From UBA1715 sp045600045 (GTDB taxonomy: Bacteria; Bacteroidota; Bacteroidia; Bacteroidales; UBA1715), in contig JAZRXD010000058.1 in assembly GCA_045600045.1 (NCBI GenBank), forward strand, positions 1-38,261: DNA of 38,261 nucleotides, read 5' to 3'. Positions 20,710 to 29,798 of this stretch are shown piece by piece. Numbering within the stretch: position 1 is the first letter of the stretch; each line of letters starts with the position of its first letter. Both the position numbers and the translations under genes were made by a program. The notes under the pieces were generated by a model that saw only the letters and a program-made list of their open reading frames with translations, made no database searches and had not been told where the DNA came from.

Positions 20710-23274
20710 TTATTGTTCGTTATTTTCTGTATTAGTTTCTTCTTGACTTTGAGATTCTCCCTCAACGCCTTCTTGAGCCTCTACATTTTCGGCATCTTTC
20801 ATAGCTTGACGGTCTTCTGGGTCAACGTGAACAGTAGAAATTGCCGCAATTGAATCTTTCGGACGCAAGTTAATCAATTTAACGCCTTGTGCTACACGTC
20901 CCATTACGCGCAACGGAGCAACTTCCATACGGATTGTCAAGCCAGATTTGTTCATAATCATCAAATCATCGTCGTCGTCAACGGCTTCGAATGCCACCAA
21001 CTTACCTGTCTTTTCCGTAATGTTAATTGTCTTAACACCCTTACCGCCACGGTTCGTTACACGATAATCATCTATGCTAGAACGTTTTCCGTAACCTTTA
21101 TCCGATACAACCAAGATTTCCTTGCTTGTATCAGCTGGAGCACAAATCAAACCGATAACCTTCTCACCTTCTGGCACTGTCATACCTTTCACACCGGAAG
21201 CTGTACGTCCCATTGGACGGAATTTATCTTCTGGGAATCGGATTGCTTTACCCGACTGAATTGCCATCATAATTTCGCAACGACCGTCAGTCAAACAAGC
21301 ATCAAGTAAATTATCGCCTTCGCGGATAGAAAGCGCGATGATACCGTTCTGACGTGGACGAGAGTATGCTTCAAGTGTTGTCTTCTTGATAATACCATTT
21401 TCCGTACAAAGAACCACGAAATGATTCTTCAAATAATCTTCGTCTGTCAAATTGTTTACAGTTACGTAAGCCTTAACCTTATCGTCGTTCGAGATATTCA
21501 AAATATTTTGAATTGCACGTCCTTTCGAAACCTTTGTTCCTTCTGGAATATCGTAAACCTTTTGCCAGAAACACTTACCTTGTTCCGTAAATATCAACAA
21601 AGTTGCGTGCATATTTGAAATGTACAAATGTTCAATATAATCCGTGTCACGGGTATCGCCACCACGAGAACCAACGCCGCCACGATTTTGAAGTTTGTAT
21701 TCTGTCAACGGAGTTCTCTTAATGTAACCAAGATGAGAAATTGCAATCACAACATCTTCGTCAGCGTAGAAATCTTCAGGATTGAATTCTTCTGCAGCAC
21801 GCACGATGTCAGTTTTTCTTTCATCGCCGTATTTAGCCTTGATTTCCAAAAGTTCGTCCTTAACAATCTGCATCTGCATATCGTAGTTTGCCAACACATC
21901 TTTGTAGTACGCAATTTTTCTCTCCAATTCTTCGTATTCGGCATGAAGTTGATCCATCTGCAAGCCCGTCAACTGACGCAAACGCATTTCAACTATTGCA
22001 TTGGCCTGTTCTTCGTCCAATTCGAATCGCTTCATCAAATTTTCGCGAGCTTCGCCAACATTTTTGGAAGCACGGATAATATGAACAACTTCATCAATAT
22101 TATCGCAAGCAATGATAAGTCCTTCCAAAATGTGTGCGCGTTTCTCAGCCTCTCTCAAATCGAATTTCGTACGACGCACAACAACTTCGTGGCGATGTTC
22201 CGTAAATACGGAAATCATATCCTTCAAATTCATTGTTTTTGGACGACCATCAACCAACGCTACGTTATTTACGCTGAATGAAGATTGCAAATACGTGTAT
22301 TTGAACAATTTGTTAAGTACGATATTTGGAACAGCATCTTTCTTCAACGTGTACACGATGCGCATACCTTCCTTATCCGATTCGTCGTTTACTTCGGTAA
22401 TGCCTTCGATTTTCTTTTCGTTGATTAAATCTGCCGTTCTTTTAATCAATTCCGCTTTATTGACAGCAAATGGAATTTCGTCAACCACAATCAAGTCGCG
22501 GTTACCTTCCGTTTCGAAACGGGCTTTGGCACGAATCACGATTCTACCCTGTCCAGTTTCGTATGCATCAAGCACTCCCTGATACCCATAAATAGTTCCT
22601 CCCGTTGGGAAATCAGGTGCTTTGATTATAGCTGCCAATTCAGGAATTGTAATATCATTATTATCTATGTATGCAACGATTGCATCAACAGAATCGCCAA
22701 GATTATGAGGCGCCATATTTGTAGCCATACCTACAGCAATACCCGAACAACCATTTACCAACAACATCGGAATTTTTGTCGGCAATACTGTTGGTTCCTT
22801 GAATTCTTCGGAGAAGTTTGGTTGCATATCAACCGTATCCTTATCCAAATCAGCAAGAGTTTCCATTGCAATTTTCGTCAGACGAGCTTCGGTATAACGC
22901 ATAGCAGCCGGCGAGTCACCGTCGATAGAACCAAAGTTACCTTGACCGTCAACCATTGGATAACGCATATTCCATGGCTGAGCCAAATGCACCAACGTAC
23001 CATATATAGATGAATCACCGTGCGGGTGGTACTTTCCCATTACATCACCGACGATTCTGGCGGATTTTTTATAAGGCTGACCAGGAACATTTCCCATTTC
23101 CCCCATACCGAACAATACTCTTCTGTGAACCGGTTTCATACCGTCACGGGCATCCGGCAAAGCTCTCGACACAATAACGGACATTGAATAGTCAATGTAC
23201 GCCGATTTCATTTCCTTTTCGATATCAAATCGAATGATTCTTTCGTCACTTGATTTTTCTACTTCCTCTGACAT
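20710..23274 (-). CDS. gyrA: DNA gyrase subunit A
   Basis: GyrA forms the breakage-reunion subunit of DNA gyrase. The 854-residue length, the catalytic Tyr in AAMRYTEA (Y127), and the C-terminal beta-pinwheel repeats fit. The GyrA-box-like NRGGKG marks it as a gyrase rather than topoisomerase IV. The C-terminus is a Glu/Gln-rich acidic tail. In the quinolone-resistance region, Ser is kept at the E. coli S83 position (S88), but the D87 position is Gly (G92, codon at 22999-23001). The ATG at 23274 is the first start of the family N-terminus. A small AGGCA/TGCCT hairpin (23293-23306) lies in the leader. Confidence 0.96.
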   Translation of the reverse strand: MSEEVEKSSDERIIRFDIEKEMKSAYIDYSMSVIVSRALPDARDGMKPVHRRVLFGMGEMGNVPGQPYKKSARIVGDVMGKYHPHGDSSIYGTLVHLAQPWNMRYPMVDGQGNFGSIDGDSPAAMRYTEARLTKIAMETLADLDKDTVDMQPNFSEEFKEPTVLPTKIPMLLVNGCSGIAVGMATNMAPHNLGDSVDAIVAYIDNNDITIPELAAIIKAPDFPTGGTIYGYQGVLDAYETGQGRIVIRAKARFETEGNRDLIVVDEIPFAVNKAELIKRTADLINEKKIEGITEVNDESDKEGMRIVYTLKKDAVPNIVLNKLFKYTYLQSSFSVNNVALVDGRPKTMNLKDMISVFTEHRHEVVVRRTKFDLREAEKRAHILEGLIIACDNIDEVVHIIRASKNVGEARENLMKRFELDEEQANAIVEMRLRQLTGLQMDQLHAEYEELERKIAYYKDVLANYDMQMQIVKDELLEIKAKYGDERKTDIVRAAEEFNPEDFYADEDVVIAISHLGYIKRTPLTEYKLQNRGGVGSRGGDTRDTDYIEHLYISNMHATLLIFTEQGKCFWQKVYDIPEGTKVSKGRAIQNILNISNDDKVKAYVTVNNLTDEDYLKNHFVVLCTENGIIKKTTLEAYSRPRQNGIIALSIREGDNLLDACLTDGRCEIMMAIQSGKAIRFPEDKFRPMGRTASGVKGMTVPEGEKVIGLICAPADTSKEILVVSDKGYGKRSSIDDYRVTNRGGKGVKTINITEKTGKLVAFEAVDDDDDLMIMNKSGLTIRMEVAPLRVMGRVAQGVKLINLRPKDSIAAISTVHVDPEDRQAMKDAENVEAQEGVEGESQSQEETNTENNEQ

Positions 23275-23487
23275 TTTTTATTAATTTGTAGAAGGCATTT
23301 TTGCCTATTTAACATTCATAGCAAAGAACCCAAAAATTCGCCAATTTTCATTGACGCCTCACTGGGTTTTTATCAACATTTTTTTGTTAATAAAATACTT
23401 TCCGTTTAACGTTTTGAAAATAAGAAATTAAGAATTCCCCAAAAGAATTTCGTTTCATAATTATTATTGTGGTTCTTCGCATTTTGA

Positions 23488-23495
23488 TATATTTA
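23488..23495 (+). promoter_or_regulatory. -7-like box (TATATTTA) of clpC
   Basis: TATATTTA, one base off TAnnTTTG, lies 16 nt upstream of the clpC ATG. ATTG sits about 18 nt above it. Confidence 0.35.
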
Positions 23496-23511
23496 CGGAA
23501 ATTTATTATGC

Positions 23512-26151
23512 ATGAATCATTCAAAAAAACTACAAGATATATTACGGAATAGCAGAGAGGAAGCAATTCGTCTAGGAAATGATTATCTAAGCGTAGACCA
23601 TTTTTGTCTGGCACTTTTTCGCGACGAACAAAGCCTCGCAAATGAAATCATCACCGAATTGGGTGGTGATTTGGCTTCTCTCAAAAGACCTATAGAACAA
23701 ATCCTAATGAGTCCGGAACCACTCAACCTAAACGAAACCGAATCTATTCCTCTTCTTAAAGATGCCGAAAACGTTCTGAATATCGCGAAATTCGAAGCGA
23801 TAAACCTTTTCGCAACGGAAATCGACACTGAACATCTGCTACTTGCTATTCTAAAATGCGAAAGTGCAACTTGTTCTAAAGCACTTCGTCTTCAAGGAAT
23901 CACGTATGCTGCTGTAAAAAACGCAATCATACAAAAATACAAAATCAACCAAGCCACAAAGGAAATCAACGATTTGTTAAATAATTCTGACAGAAACGAA
24001 ACACCAGAAGAAAAAAAAACAATGATAGATTTTGTAAATAGATCAACTAAAACACCTGACACAGATAAAAACAATTCTCAAGAATTCAATCCAAAAGCAA
24101 ACATTAAAGACCCTTTTAACATTGAACCTCGCTATCCTCAACATCAACAAGAGGCTAAACGAAGCCAACAATCGGGACAAACCGACACTCCGATGCTTGA
24201 CAAATTCGGTACGGATTTAACAAAATCCGCTCGCGACGGAAAACTTGACCTGGTCGTTGGAAGAGATATTGAAATTGAACGAATCGCGCAAATTCTGAGC
24301 CGACGAAAGAAAAACAATCCTATCCTACTTGGCGAACCTGGTGTTGGCAAATCCGCCATTGTCGAAGGTTTGGCAATCAAAATCGTCAACCACGAAGTTT
24401 CCCGTACGTTATTCGACAAACGATTGGTAACTATCGATATGGCTTCGCTTGTCGCTGGAACAAAATATCGAGGACAATTTGAGGAACGTATTAAATCGTT
24501 GATTCAAGAATTGACAAACACAAAGAATGTCATTTTGTTTATTGATGAAATACACACGATTGTTGGTGCCGGAAGTTCTTCGGGAGCTTTGGACGCAGCA
24601 AACATTTTAAAACCTGCTCTTGCACGAGGCGATATTCAATGTATCGGCGCAACAACTCTCGATGAATATCGTCAGAACATCGAAAAAGACGGAGCTTTGG
24701 AACGTAGATTCCAAAAAGTGATTGTGGAACAACCTACAATAGAAGAATCTATCAATATTCTTAACAAAATCAAAGTCCATTACGAACAATATCATAATGT
24801 TTACTACACCGACAAAGCCATTAAAGCATGCGTGTATCTAACACAACGATACATTTCCGACCGTTGTTTGCCCGACAAGGCAATCGATGCAATGGATGAA
24901 GCAGGTTCGCGCGTGCACATCCAAAATGTTGTTGCTCCACAGGAAATCATCGCAATGGAACAAGAAGTTGAGAAAATCAACAACGAAAAAATCGAAGCCG
25001 TTCAACGACAAGATTTTGAACACGCCGCCGACCTACGCGACCGTGCCCAAAAACTACGCAAAAGCATTGAACAAGCAAAATGTGATTGGCAACGGTCGCT
25101 CGAAGAAAACCGCAATCCAGTAACCGAGGATATTGTGGCAGAAGTTGTGGCTATGATGAGCGGCGTTCCCGTAAAACGTATTGCACAGGAAGAAGGCGCC
25201 CGTTTGCTGCAAATGTATCAGGAACTAAAAGGTTCCGTCATAGGACAAGACGATGCAATTAAACAAGTTGTAAAAGCAATACAACGCAATCGCGCCGGAT
25301 TGAAAGATCCCAATAAGCCAATCGGCACGTTCATTTTCATGGGGCCAACCGGCGTTGGTAAAACTGAATTGGCAAAAGTTTTGGCAGAATATCTTTTTGA
25401 TTCCCGCGACGCACTAATCCGCATAGACATGAGCGAATACATGGAAAAATTCGCCGTATCGAGATTGGTCGGAGCTCCTCCGGGATACGTCGGCTACGAA
25501 GAAGGCGGACAATTAACAGAAAAAGTCCGTAGAAAACCTTATTCCGTAGTGCTTTTAGATGAAATTGAAAAAGCTAATCCCGATGTATTCAACATCTTAC
25601 TGCAAGTTCTTGACGAAGGTCATTTAACCGATAGTTACGGACGAAAAGTCAATTTCAAAAACACGATTATAATAATGACGTCCAACATTGGAAGCCGTTC
25701 GCTTACGCAATTCGGAAGCAATGTCGGATTTAGCGTTAAAACCCAAGAAGAACAAGCTTCGGAATACGCAAAATCGATAATCGACAAAGAACTGAAAAAA
25801 ACATTTTCACCAGAATTTCTGAACCGTATCGACGACATTATTCAATTCAATATGTTGACAAAAGAAGATATTCATAAAATCATCGACATAGAATTGAAAG
25901 ATATTTACAAACGCACAAAGGAATTGAACATAGCAATCAAACTTTCCGAAGCAATGAAAAATTTCATTGTTGAAAAAGGCTACGATCAGAAAAATGGTGC
26001 AAGACCACTAAAACGAGCAATCCAAAAATATCTCGAAGATCCTTTGTCGGAATTCATTTTGTCGCATCCTATAGGAGATTCCTCGTCAATAGTATTAGAT
26101 GTTGAGAACAACGAAGTTTTAATCCACGAATTAGATAGAAATGAGCAGTAA
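23512..26151 (+). CDS. clpC: ATP-dependent Clp protease ATP-binding subunit ClpC
   Basis: ClpC is a hexameric AAA+ unfoldase that feeds substrates to ClpP. The 879-residue protein has a double Clp N-domain (about 1-150), a long polar linker (about 150-225), D1 with Walker A GEPGVGKS (about 273-280) and IDEIHT, and a UVR-type motif inside the middle coil (QDFEHAADLRDRAQKLRK). D2 follows with GPTGVGKTE (about 609-617) and LLDEIEKA. The start gives MNHSKKLQDILRNSREEAIRLG, the normal N-terminus. It overlaps the GH13 gene by 11 nt. The neighbouring upstream gene gyrA is divergent. Confidence 0.95.
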   Translation: MNHSKKLQDILRNSREEAIRLGNDYLSVDHFCLALFRDEQSLANEIITELGGDLASLKRPIEQILMSPEPLNLNETESIPLLKDAENVLNIAKFEAINLFATEIDTEHLLLAILKCESATCSKALRLQGITYAAVKNAIIQKYKINQATKEINDLLNNSDRNETPEEKKTMIDFVNRSTKTPDTDKNNSQEFNPKANIKDPFNIEPRYPQHQQEAKRSQQSGQTDTPMLDKFGTDLTKSARDGKLDLVVGRDIEIERIAQILSRRKKNNPILLGEPGVGKSAIVEGLAIKIVNHEVSRTLFDKRLVTIDMASLVAGTKYRGQFEERIKSLIQELTNTKNVILFIDEIHTIVGAGSSSGALDAANILKPALARGDIQCIGATTLDEYRQNIEKDGALERRFQKVIVEQPTIEESINILNKIKVHYEQYHNVYYTDKAIKACVYLTQRYISDRCLPDKAIDAMDEAGSRVHIQNVVAPQEIIAMEQEVEKINNEKIEAVQRQDFEHAADLRDRAQKLRKSIEQAKCDWQRSLEENRNPVTEDIVAEVVAMMSGVPVKRIAQEEGARLLQMYQELKGSVIGQDDAIKQVVKAIQRNRAGLKDPNKPIGTFIFMGPTGVGKTELAKVLAEYLFDSRDALIRIDMSEYMEKFAVSRLVGAPPGYVGYEEGGQLTEKVRRKPYSVVLLDEIEKANPDVFNILLQVLDEGHLTDSYGRKVNFKNTIIIMTSNIGSRSLTQFGSNVGFSVKTQEEQASEYAKSIIDKELKKTFSPEFLNRIDDIIQFNMLTKEDIHKIIDIELKDIYKRTKELNIAIKLSEAMKNFIVEKGYDQKNGARPLKRAIQKYLEDPLSEFILSHPIGDSSSIVLDVENNEVLIHELDRNEQ

Positions 26152-28489
26152 GATTTGCAACATTGCCTCGGAAATCCACCTTTCACCAGTCGAAACAATA
26201 GTTTACCTACAAGATTTTCTTCTCGACTGTAGCGAAATAAAATCATTCAAAGCTCCCGAAGGCATTGAGGTTTGGGTCAATCAAAATGATGCAAAACTAA
26301 AATTAGTCATAACCGACAACAATATTGTCCTACCAATCAGCAATCTTGATATTCTTTTCAACGACGGCACTGTGGAATCGCTTGTGCTCATCAAATCTAA
26401 AAAAATCAAATTCGTTGTTAAATATTTTCCGCAAGGTTACGTCCGTTCGGTACAAATTGCAGGCGATTTCAATAGTTGGAATCCGCAAGGATACGAGTTC
26501 GCTTTCATTGATAATTGTTGGCAATATACTTTGGAAATTGAACCAGGAAATTATTCCTATCAACTAATTGTTGACGGTAACTGGATAAAAGATCCTTGCA
26601 ACAACGAAGTATTGGAAAATGGCTACGGCGGTTACAATTCCTTGCTTCGCGTACCATTTGCCGATGCCGAAAAAATGAATTTGGAAACAATTCAAGCACT
26701 TGGCACAAACATTATTTTCTCCGCATCGGAATCGGTTACCGGATATTTGGCTTTGTGGCAGAACAAAGTAATAAACGACACAAGCACGTTCCGTCAAAAA
26801 GACCGCATTGTCGTTACAATTCCTGCCGAAGCGAAAAAACTAAAACGTAGCTATATCCGAATTTTTGGCTACAATACACAAAATGCGACAAACGATTTAC
26901 TCATTCCGCTTGAAAACGGACAAGTTGTCCAATCTTCATCAAAAATAACGCGCGACGACAAAGAATCGCAAATCATTTATTTTGCATTGATTGACCGATT
27001 CTACAAGAGCCAAAAACAAAACGACAATCCGCCTGCTTTTGAACAAGTTCACGCAAAATTGAATTTCTACGGAGGTGATTTGTGCGGCATCAAACAAAAA
27101 ATTGAAGAAGGTTATTTCAATAAACTAGGTATAAACACAATATGGATTTCGCCCGTTGTGAAAAACCCTGAAATACCAATAGAGAAAAATGGCCGGAAAT
27201 CGGCCGGATACCACGGATACTGGCCTTTAAAATCCGACGAAATCGACGAACATTTTGGAACGGAAAAAGATTTACATGCTTTAGTAAAATCGGCCCACGA
27301 ACACGGAATAAACATAATTTTGGACTACGTTGCAAACCACGTGTTCAAAGACAATCCAATCATCCAAGAACATCCTAATTGGTGTACACCACTCTATCTA
27401 CCCGATGGTTCAAAAAACATTGGCCGTTGGGAAGATCAACGTTTTTCAACCTGGTTCGAAGAATTTTTACCAACACTCGATTTCAGCAAACCTGCCGTGA
27501 TTGACAAAATGACCGACATTGCAGTTTCTTGGATTGAGAAATTCGACCTTGACGGTTTCCGCCACGACGCCACAAAACATATCCAAACAGAATTTTGGCG
27601 AAAACTTACTAAGAAATTGAAAGAAAAAATCGTGTTGCCTAAACAAAAACGTTTATTCCAAATCGGTGAAACTTTTGGCGGACGCGAAATGCTCCAAAGC
27701 TACATCAATTCAGGTATACACGATTCTCAATTTTCATTCAACCTTTACTACGAAACCCGTTCGGCATTTCTTTACGAAGAAGTTCATTTTGAAAAATTAT
27801 GTATTTGCCTTCGTCAAGAAATGGAATTTTTCGGCAGCCACCATCTTATGGGAAATATCTCGGGTAACCACGATTTACCACGTTTCATTTCGTATGCTGG
27901 ACAAGATTTATGGACAAATCAAAATGCAGAATACGAAGGTTGGAACCGCCACATTACAGTAAAAAATCCTATCGGCTACAAAAAACTTGCAATGTTGCTT
28001 GCATTCAATGCAACAATTCCCGGAATTCCAGTGATTTACTACGGCGACGAAATAGGAATTCCTGGCGGTGGCGATCCTGACAACCGCAGACCAATGTATT
28101 TCAGCGGACTATCGGAACACGAAACCGAAAACTTGGCAACCACACAAAAACTCGGACAACTTCGTAGCGAATTTTTACCTTTCATTTATGGAGATTTCAC
28201 ATTCCTACAAATAGAAAAACAAGTTCTTGTTTATCGCCGAAAATACTTCGAAGAATTTGCACTTGTTTGTTTCAACAAATCGGCAGAAACCAAAACAATT
28301 GAAATACAATTGCCTCAATCTGTAGACTACACGGAATTGCAATCGTTCTCTCAATGCAAATACTATATGAGAAATTGCCAATTATTTGTTGAAGTTCCGT
28401 CGATGTGTTTCGAAATCATTTACCGAAAGCAACCTGCAAAGCAAGAAAAATCTACAATCTACGGAAAATATGAAGAATTTCTCAATTAA
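26141..28489 (+). CDS. Cytoplasmic alpha-amylase-family (GH13) protein with a glycogen-binding domain
   Basis: The 782-residue protein has an N-terminal region (about 1-90) of unknown type and a CBM48/AMPK-like domain (about 91-175, with IAGDFNSWNPQG and IVDGNWIKDP). A GH13 catalytic barrel follows with its four conserved regions: DYVANH (395-400), GFRHDATKH with nucleophile D476, IGETFG with acid E510 and SGNHDLPR with D578. Residues for the (beta/alpha)8 reaction are therefore present. There is no signal peptide, so it should act on internal alpha-glucans such as glycogen, or on imported oligosaccharides. It overlaps clpC (11 nt) and the next gene (20 nt). The exact activity (amylase, maltogenic or debranching type) is undecided. 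Confidence 0.9.
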   Translation: MSSKICNIASEIHLSPVETIVYLQDFLLDCSEIKSFKAPEGIEVWVNQNDAKLKLVITDNNIVLPISNLDILFNDGTVESLVLIKSKKIKFVVKYFPQGYVRSVQIAGDFNSWNPQGYEFAFIDNCWQYTLEIEPGNYSYQLIVDGNWIKDPCNNEVLENGYGGYNSLLRVPFADAEKMNLETIQALGTNIIFSASESVTGYLALWQNKVINDTSTFRQKDRIVVTIPAEAKKLKRSYIRIFGYNTQNATNDLLIPLENGQVVQSSSKITRDDKESQIIYFALIDRFYKSQKQNDNPPAFEQVHAKLNFYGGDLCGIKQKIEEGYFNKLGINTIWISPVVKNPEIPIEKNGRKSAGYHGYWPLKSDEIDEHFGTEKDLHALVKSAHEHGINIILDYVANHVFKDNPIIQEHPNWCTPLYLPDGSKNIGRWEDQRFSTWFEEFLPTLDFSKPAVIDKMTDIAVSWIEKFDLDGFRHDATKHIQTEFWRKLTKKLKEKIVLPKQKRLFQIGETFGGREMLQSYINSGIHDSQFSFNLYYETRSAFLYEEVHFEKLCICLRQEMEFFGSHHLMGNISGNHDLPRFISYAGQDLWTNQNAEYEGWNRHITVKNPIGYKKLAMLLAFNATIPGIPVIYYGDEIGIPGGGDPDNRRPMYFSGLSEHETENLATTQKLGQLRSEFLPFIYGDFTFLQIEKQVLVYRRKYFEEFALVCFNKSAETKTIEIQLPQSVDYTELQSFSQCKYYMRNCQLFVEVPSMCFEIIYRKQPAKQEKSTIYGKYEEFLN

Positions 28490-29255
28490 AATTGCACTTC
28501 TGCTCCTACTTCCTTTGACTTCGTTCAGCCAAAACAACCCAGGACTGCATTGGGGTGTGAGTGTAGGTTGGTATGCCGCTGGAAATTCCGAAGCACAAAT
28601 GTACAACTGCAGTTCTACCACAGATGTGAACCTTTCGCAGATTTTAATTTCTAACACTACAAACCATTCAAAACTGCAAGAATATTACAACGACGATTTC
28701 ACATTGTACGAACTACCGCAAAACATCAAATACAAACCAACAATTAGTTTGGGCGGACTTTTGCAATACAACACAAGCGAAACTTTCGGAATATTTCTAC
28801 ACGCCACATACGTTAGTCCGAGCATAAAAAACAGCAATTTTTCGATAAAACTTCTATCAAAATCATCGAACTATTCCGACAATGTGATTGAACAAGGAAT
28901 GATTTCGGCAAAAGAAACCCGCTTTAATTTTGCATTAGGAATACACAAACTGTTCGACACGAAGTCTCTATGCAAACCATTTATCGAAGCCGCCGCCGAA
29001 GGAACTTTCCTAGAAATGAAATCGCATGAAATTTCAATAGGAAATCTTACCCAAAGCTTGTACTATTCGCAAAACAACACGAACACAGATTTCTCGAAAT
29101 TCGGTTACGGAGCATCTTTCACCGCTGGCGTACAAATAATAGTTGCTAACGTCTATCCTATTTTTATAGGTGCTTCTATTTCGGCAATACATTTTGGCAT
29201 AACCAACGATAAATTTTCTTACGCAAAATCACTGTCTTGTAATGTATGGCTGTAA
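28470..29255 (+). CDS. Exported protein, probable outer-membrane beta-barrel
   Basis: The 261-residue protein begins with a signal peptide (KNFSIKIALLLLLPLTSFSQ). The rest alternates short amphipathic strands, including GLHWGVSVGWYAAG, ISLGGLLQYN and YGASFTAGVQIIV, and ends in a hydrophobic/aromatic residue pattern (NVWL). This fits small outer-membrane barrels of the PorT/OmpW-like kind, but I cannot name the family. The ATG at 28470 is chosen because the signal peptide starts there; the longer reading from 28386 adds 28 implausible residues inside the GH13 gene. The overlap of 20 nt and the shared strand suggest cotranscription. A bidirectional terminator follows. Confidence 0.75.
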   Translation: MKNFSIKIALLLLLPLTSFSQNNPGLHWGVSVGWYAAGNSEAQMYNCSSTTDVNLSQILISNTTNHSKLQEYYNDDFTLYELPQNIKYKPTISLGGLLQYNTSETFGIFLHATYVSPSIKNSNFSIKLLSKSSNYSDNVIEQGMISAKETRFNFALGIHKLFDTKSLCKPFIEAAAEGTFLEMKSHEISIGNLTQSLYYSQNNTNTDFSKFGYGASFTAGVQIIVANVYPIFIGASISAIHFGITNDKFSYAKSLSCNVWL

Positions 29256-29282
29256 TTTGAAGCTTATATCCTACATTTAAAT

Positions 29283-29310
29283 AAAAAGGCTATCGAATGA
29301 TAGCCTTTTT
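29283..29310. terminator. Bidirectional terminator between the exported-protein gene and ssrA
   Basis: A 12-bp perfect stem (AAAAAGGCTATC with its complement) around a GAAT loop, with T-runs on both strands, ends both the plus-strand gene and ssrA. Confidence 0.9.
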
Positions 29311-29311
29311 G

Positions 29312-29704
29312 TGGAGCTGCGGAGGTTCGAACTCCGGTCCGGACAAGTACCGAAAATGCTTTCTACATGTTTATTCCGCTTTTGGTTGTCGGGATGCAAC
29401 TGAGAACGAACGCCCTATTGCAACCGTATCTTGAATAAATCTCGGAAAAACTCACAAGAATTATTTTTCCTATTCCTTATTTACAGCACCCCGGACTCAG
29501 ACGACTAAGGACGTGCCTTCTGCGGAATGTCTCGCCGCTATTCCTTGAATAGCGTAAAGCCGAAATCTACTATACTTCGATTAGGCAGCAAGAGCAAAGT
29601 TTTCTTCGCCAGTTATTGTTTTAGAGTATGGTTTTACGGGACAAACTCCATAGCCCGACATGCTTACATTCCCTGTAAACTCCCCGTCAAATCCAGTCAA
29701 CCCC
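29312..29704 (-). ncRNA. ssrA: Transfer-messenger RNA
   Basis: On the minus strand the 5' end GGGGTTGACTGGATTTGACG pairs with the 3' end CAGCTCC, and the 3' part has the T-arm GGAGTTCGAACCTCC. The tag frame (29610-29581) reads GEENFALAA and then TAA, typical of Bacteroidota. tmRNA rescues stalled ribosomes and marks their products for degradation. CCA is not encoded. A TATATTTG promoter lies at 29718-29725. Confidence 0.97.
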
Positions 29705-29717
29705 AAAGAATGTTTTG

Positions 29718-29725
29718 CAAATATA
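29718..29725 (-). promoter_or_regulatory. -7 box (TATATTTG) of ssrA
   Basis: TATATTTG on the minus strand ends 14 nt before the tmRNA 5' end, an ideal spacing. ATTGAC lies about 18 nt above as the -33. Confidence 0.65.
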
Positions 29726-29770
29726 TAGGATTTCTTGTCTTAGTCAATAAAAAACCAGAACATAAATCTT

Positions 29771-29778
29771 TATATTTG
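29771..29778 (+). promoter_or_regulatory. -7 box (TATATTTG) of the YihY gene
   Basis: TATATTTG lies 21 nt upstream of the ATG at 29799. No clear -33 TTTG is seen. Confidence 0.5.
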
Positions 29779-29798
29779 CCTATCCTACAATAAATAAT

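Noticed and set aside
21628..22281. 217-codon plus-strand open frame opposite gyrA
   Set aside because: It lies wholly inside the conserved gyrA coding region on the other strand, has no recognisable motif, and is Phe/Asn-rich as expected for the complement of a real gene.
23293..23306. AGGCA/TGCCT hairpin in the gyrA leader as a regulatory element
   Set aside because: A 5-bp stem is too short to support a claim; noted only in the gyrA entry.
29527..29793. 88-codon plus-strand open frame
   Set aside because: It lies mostly opposite the tmRNA gene and through its promoter; no protein features.
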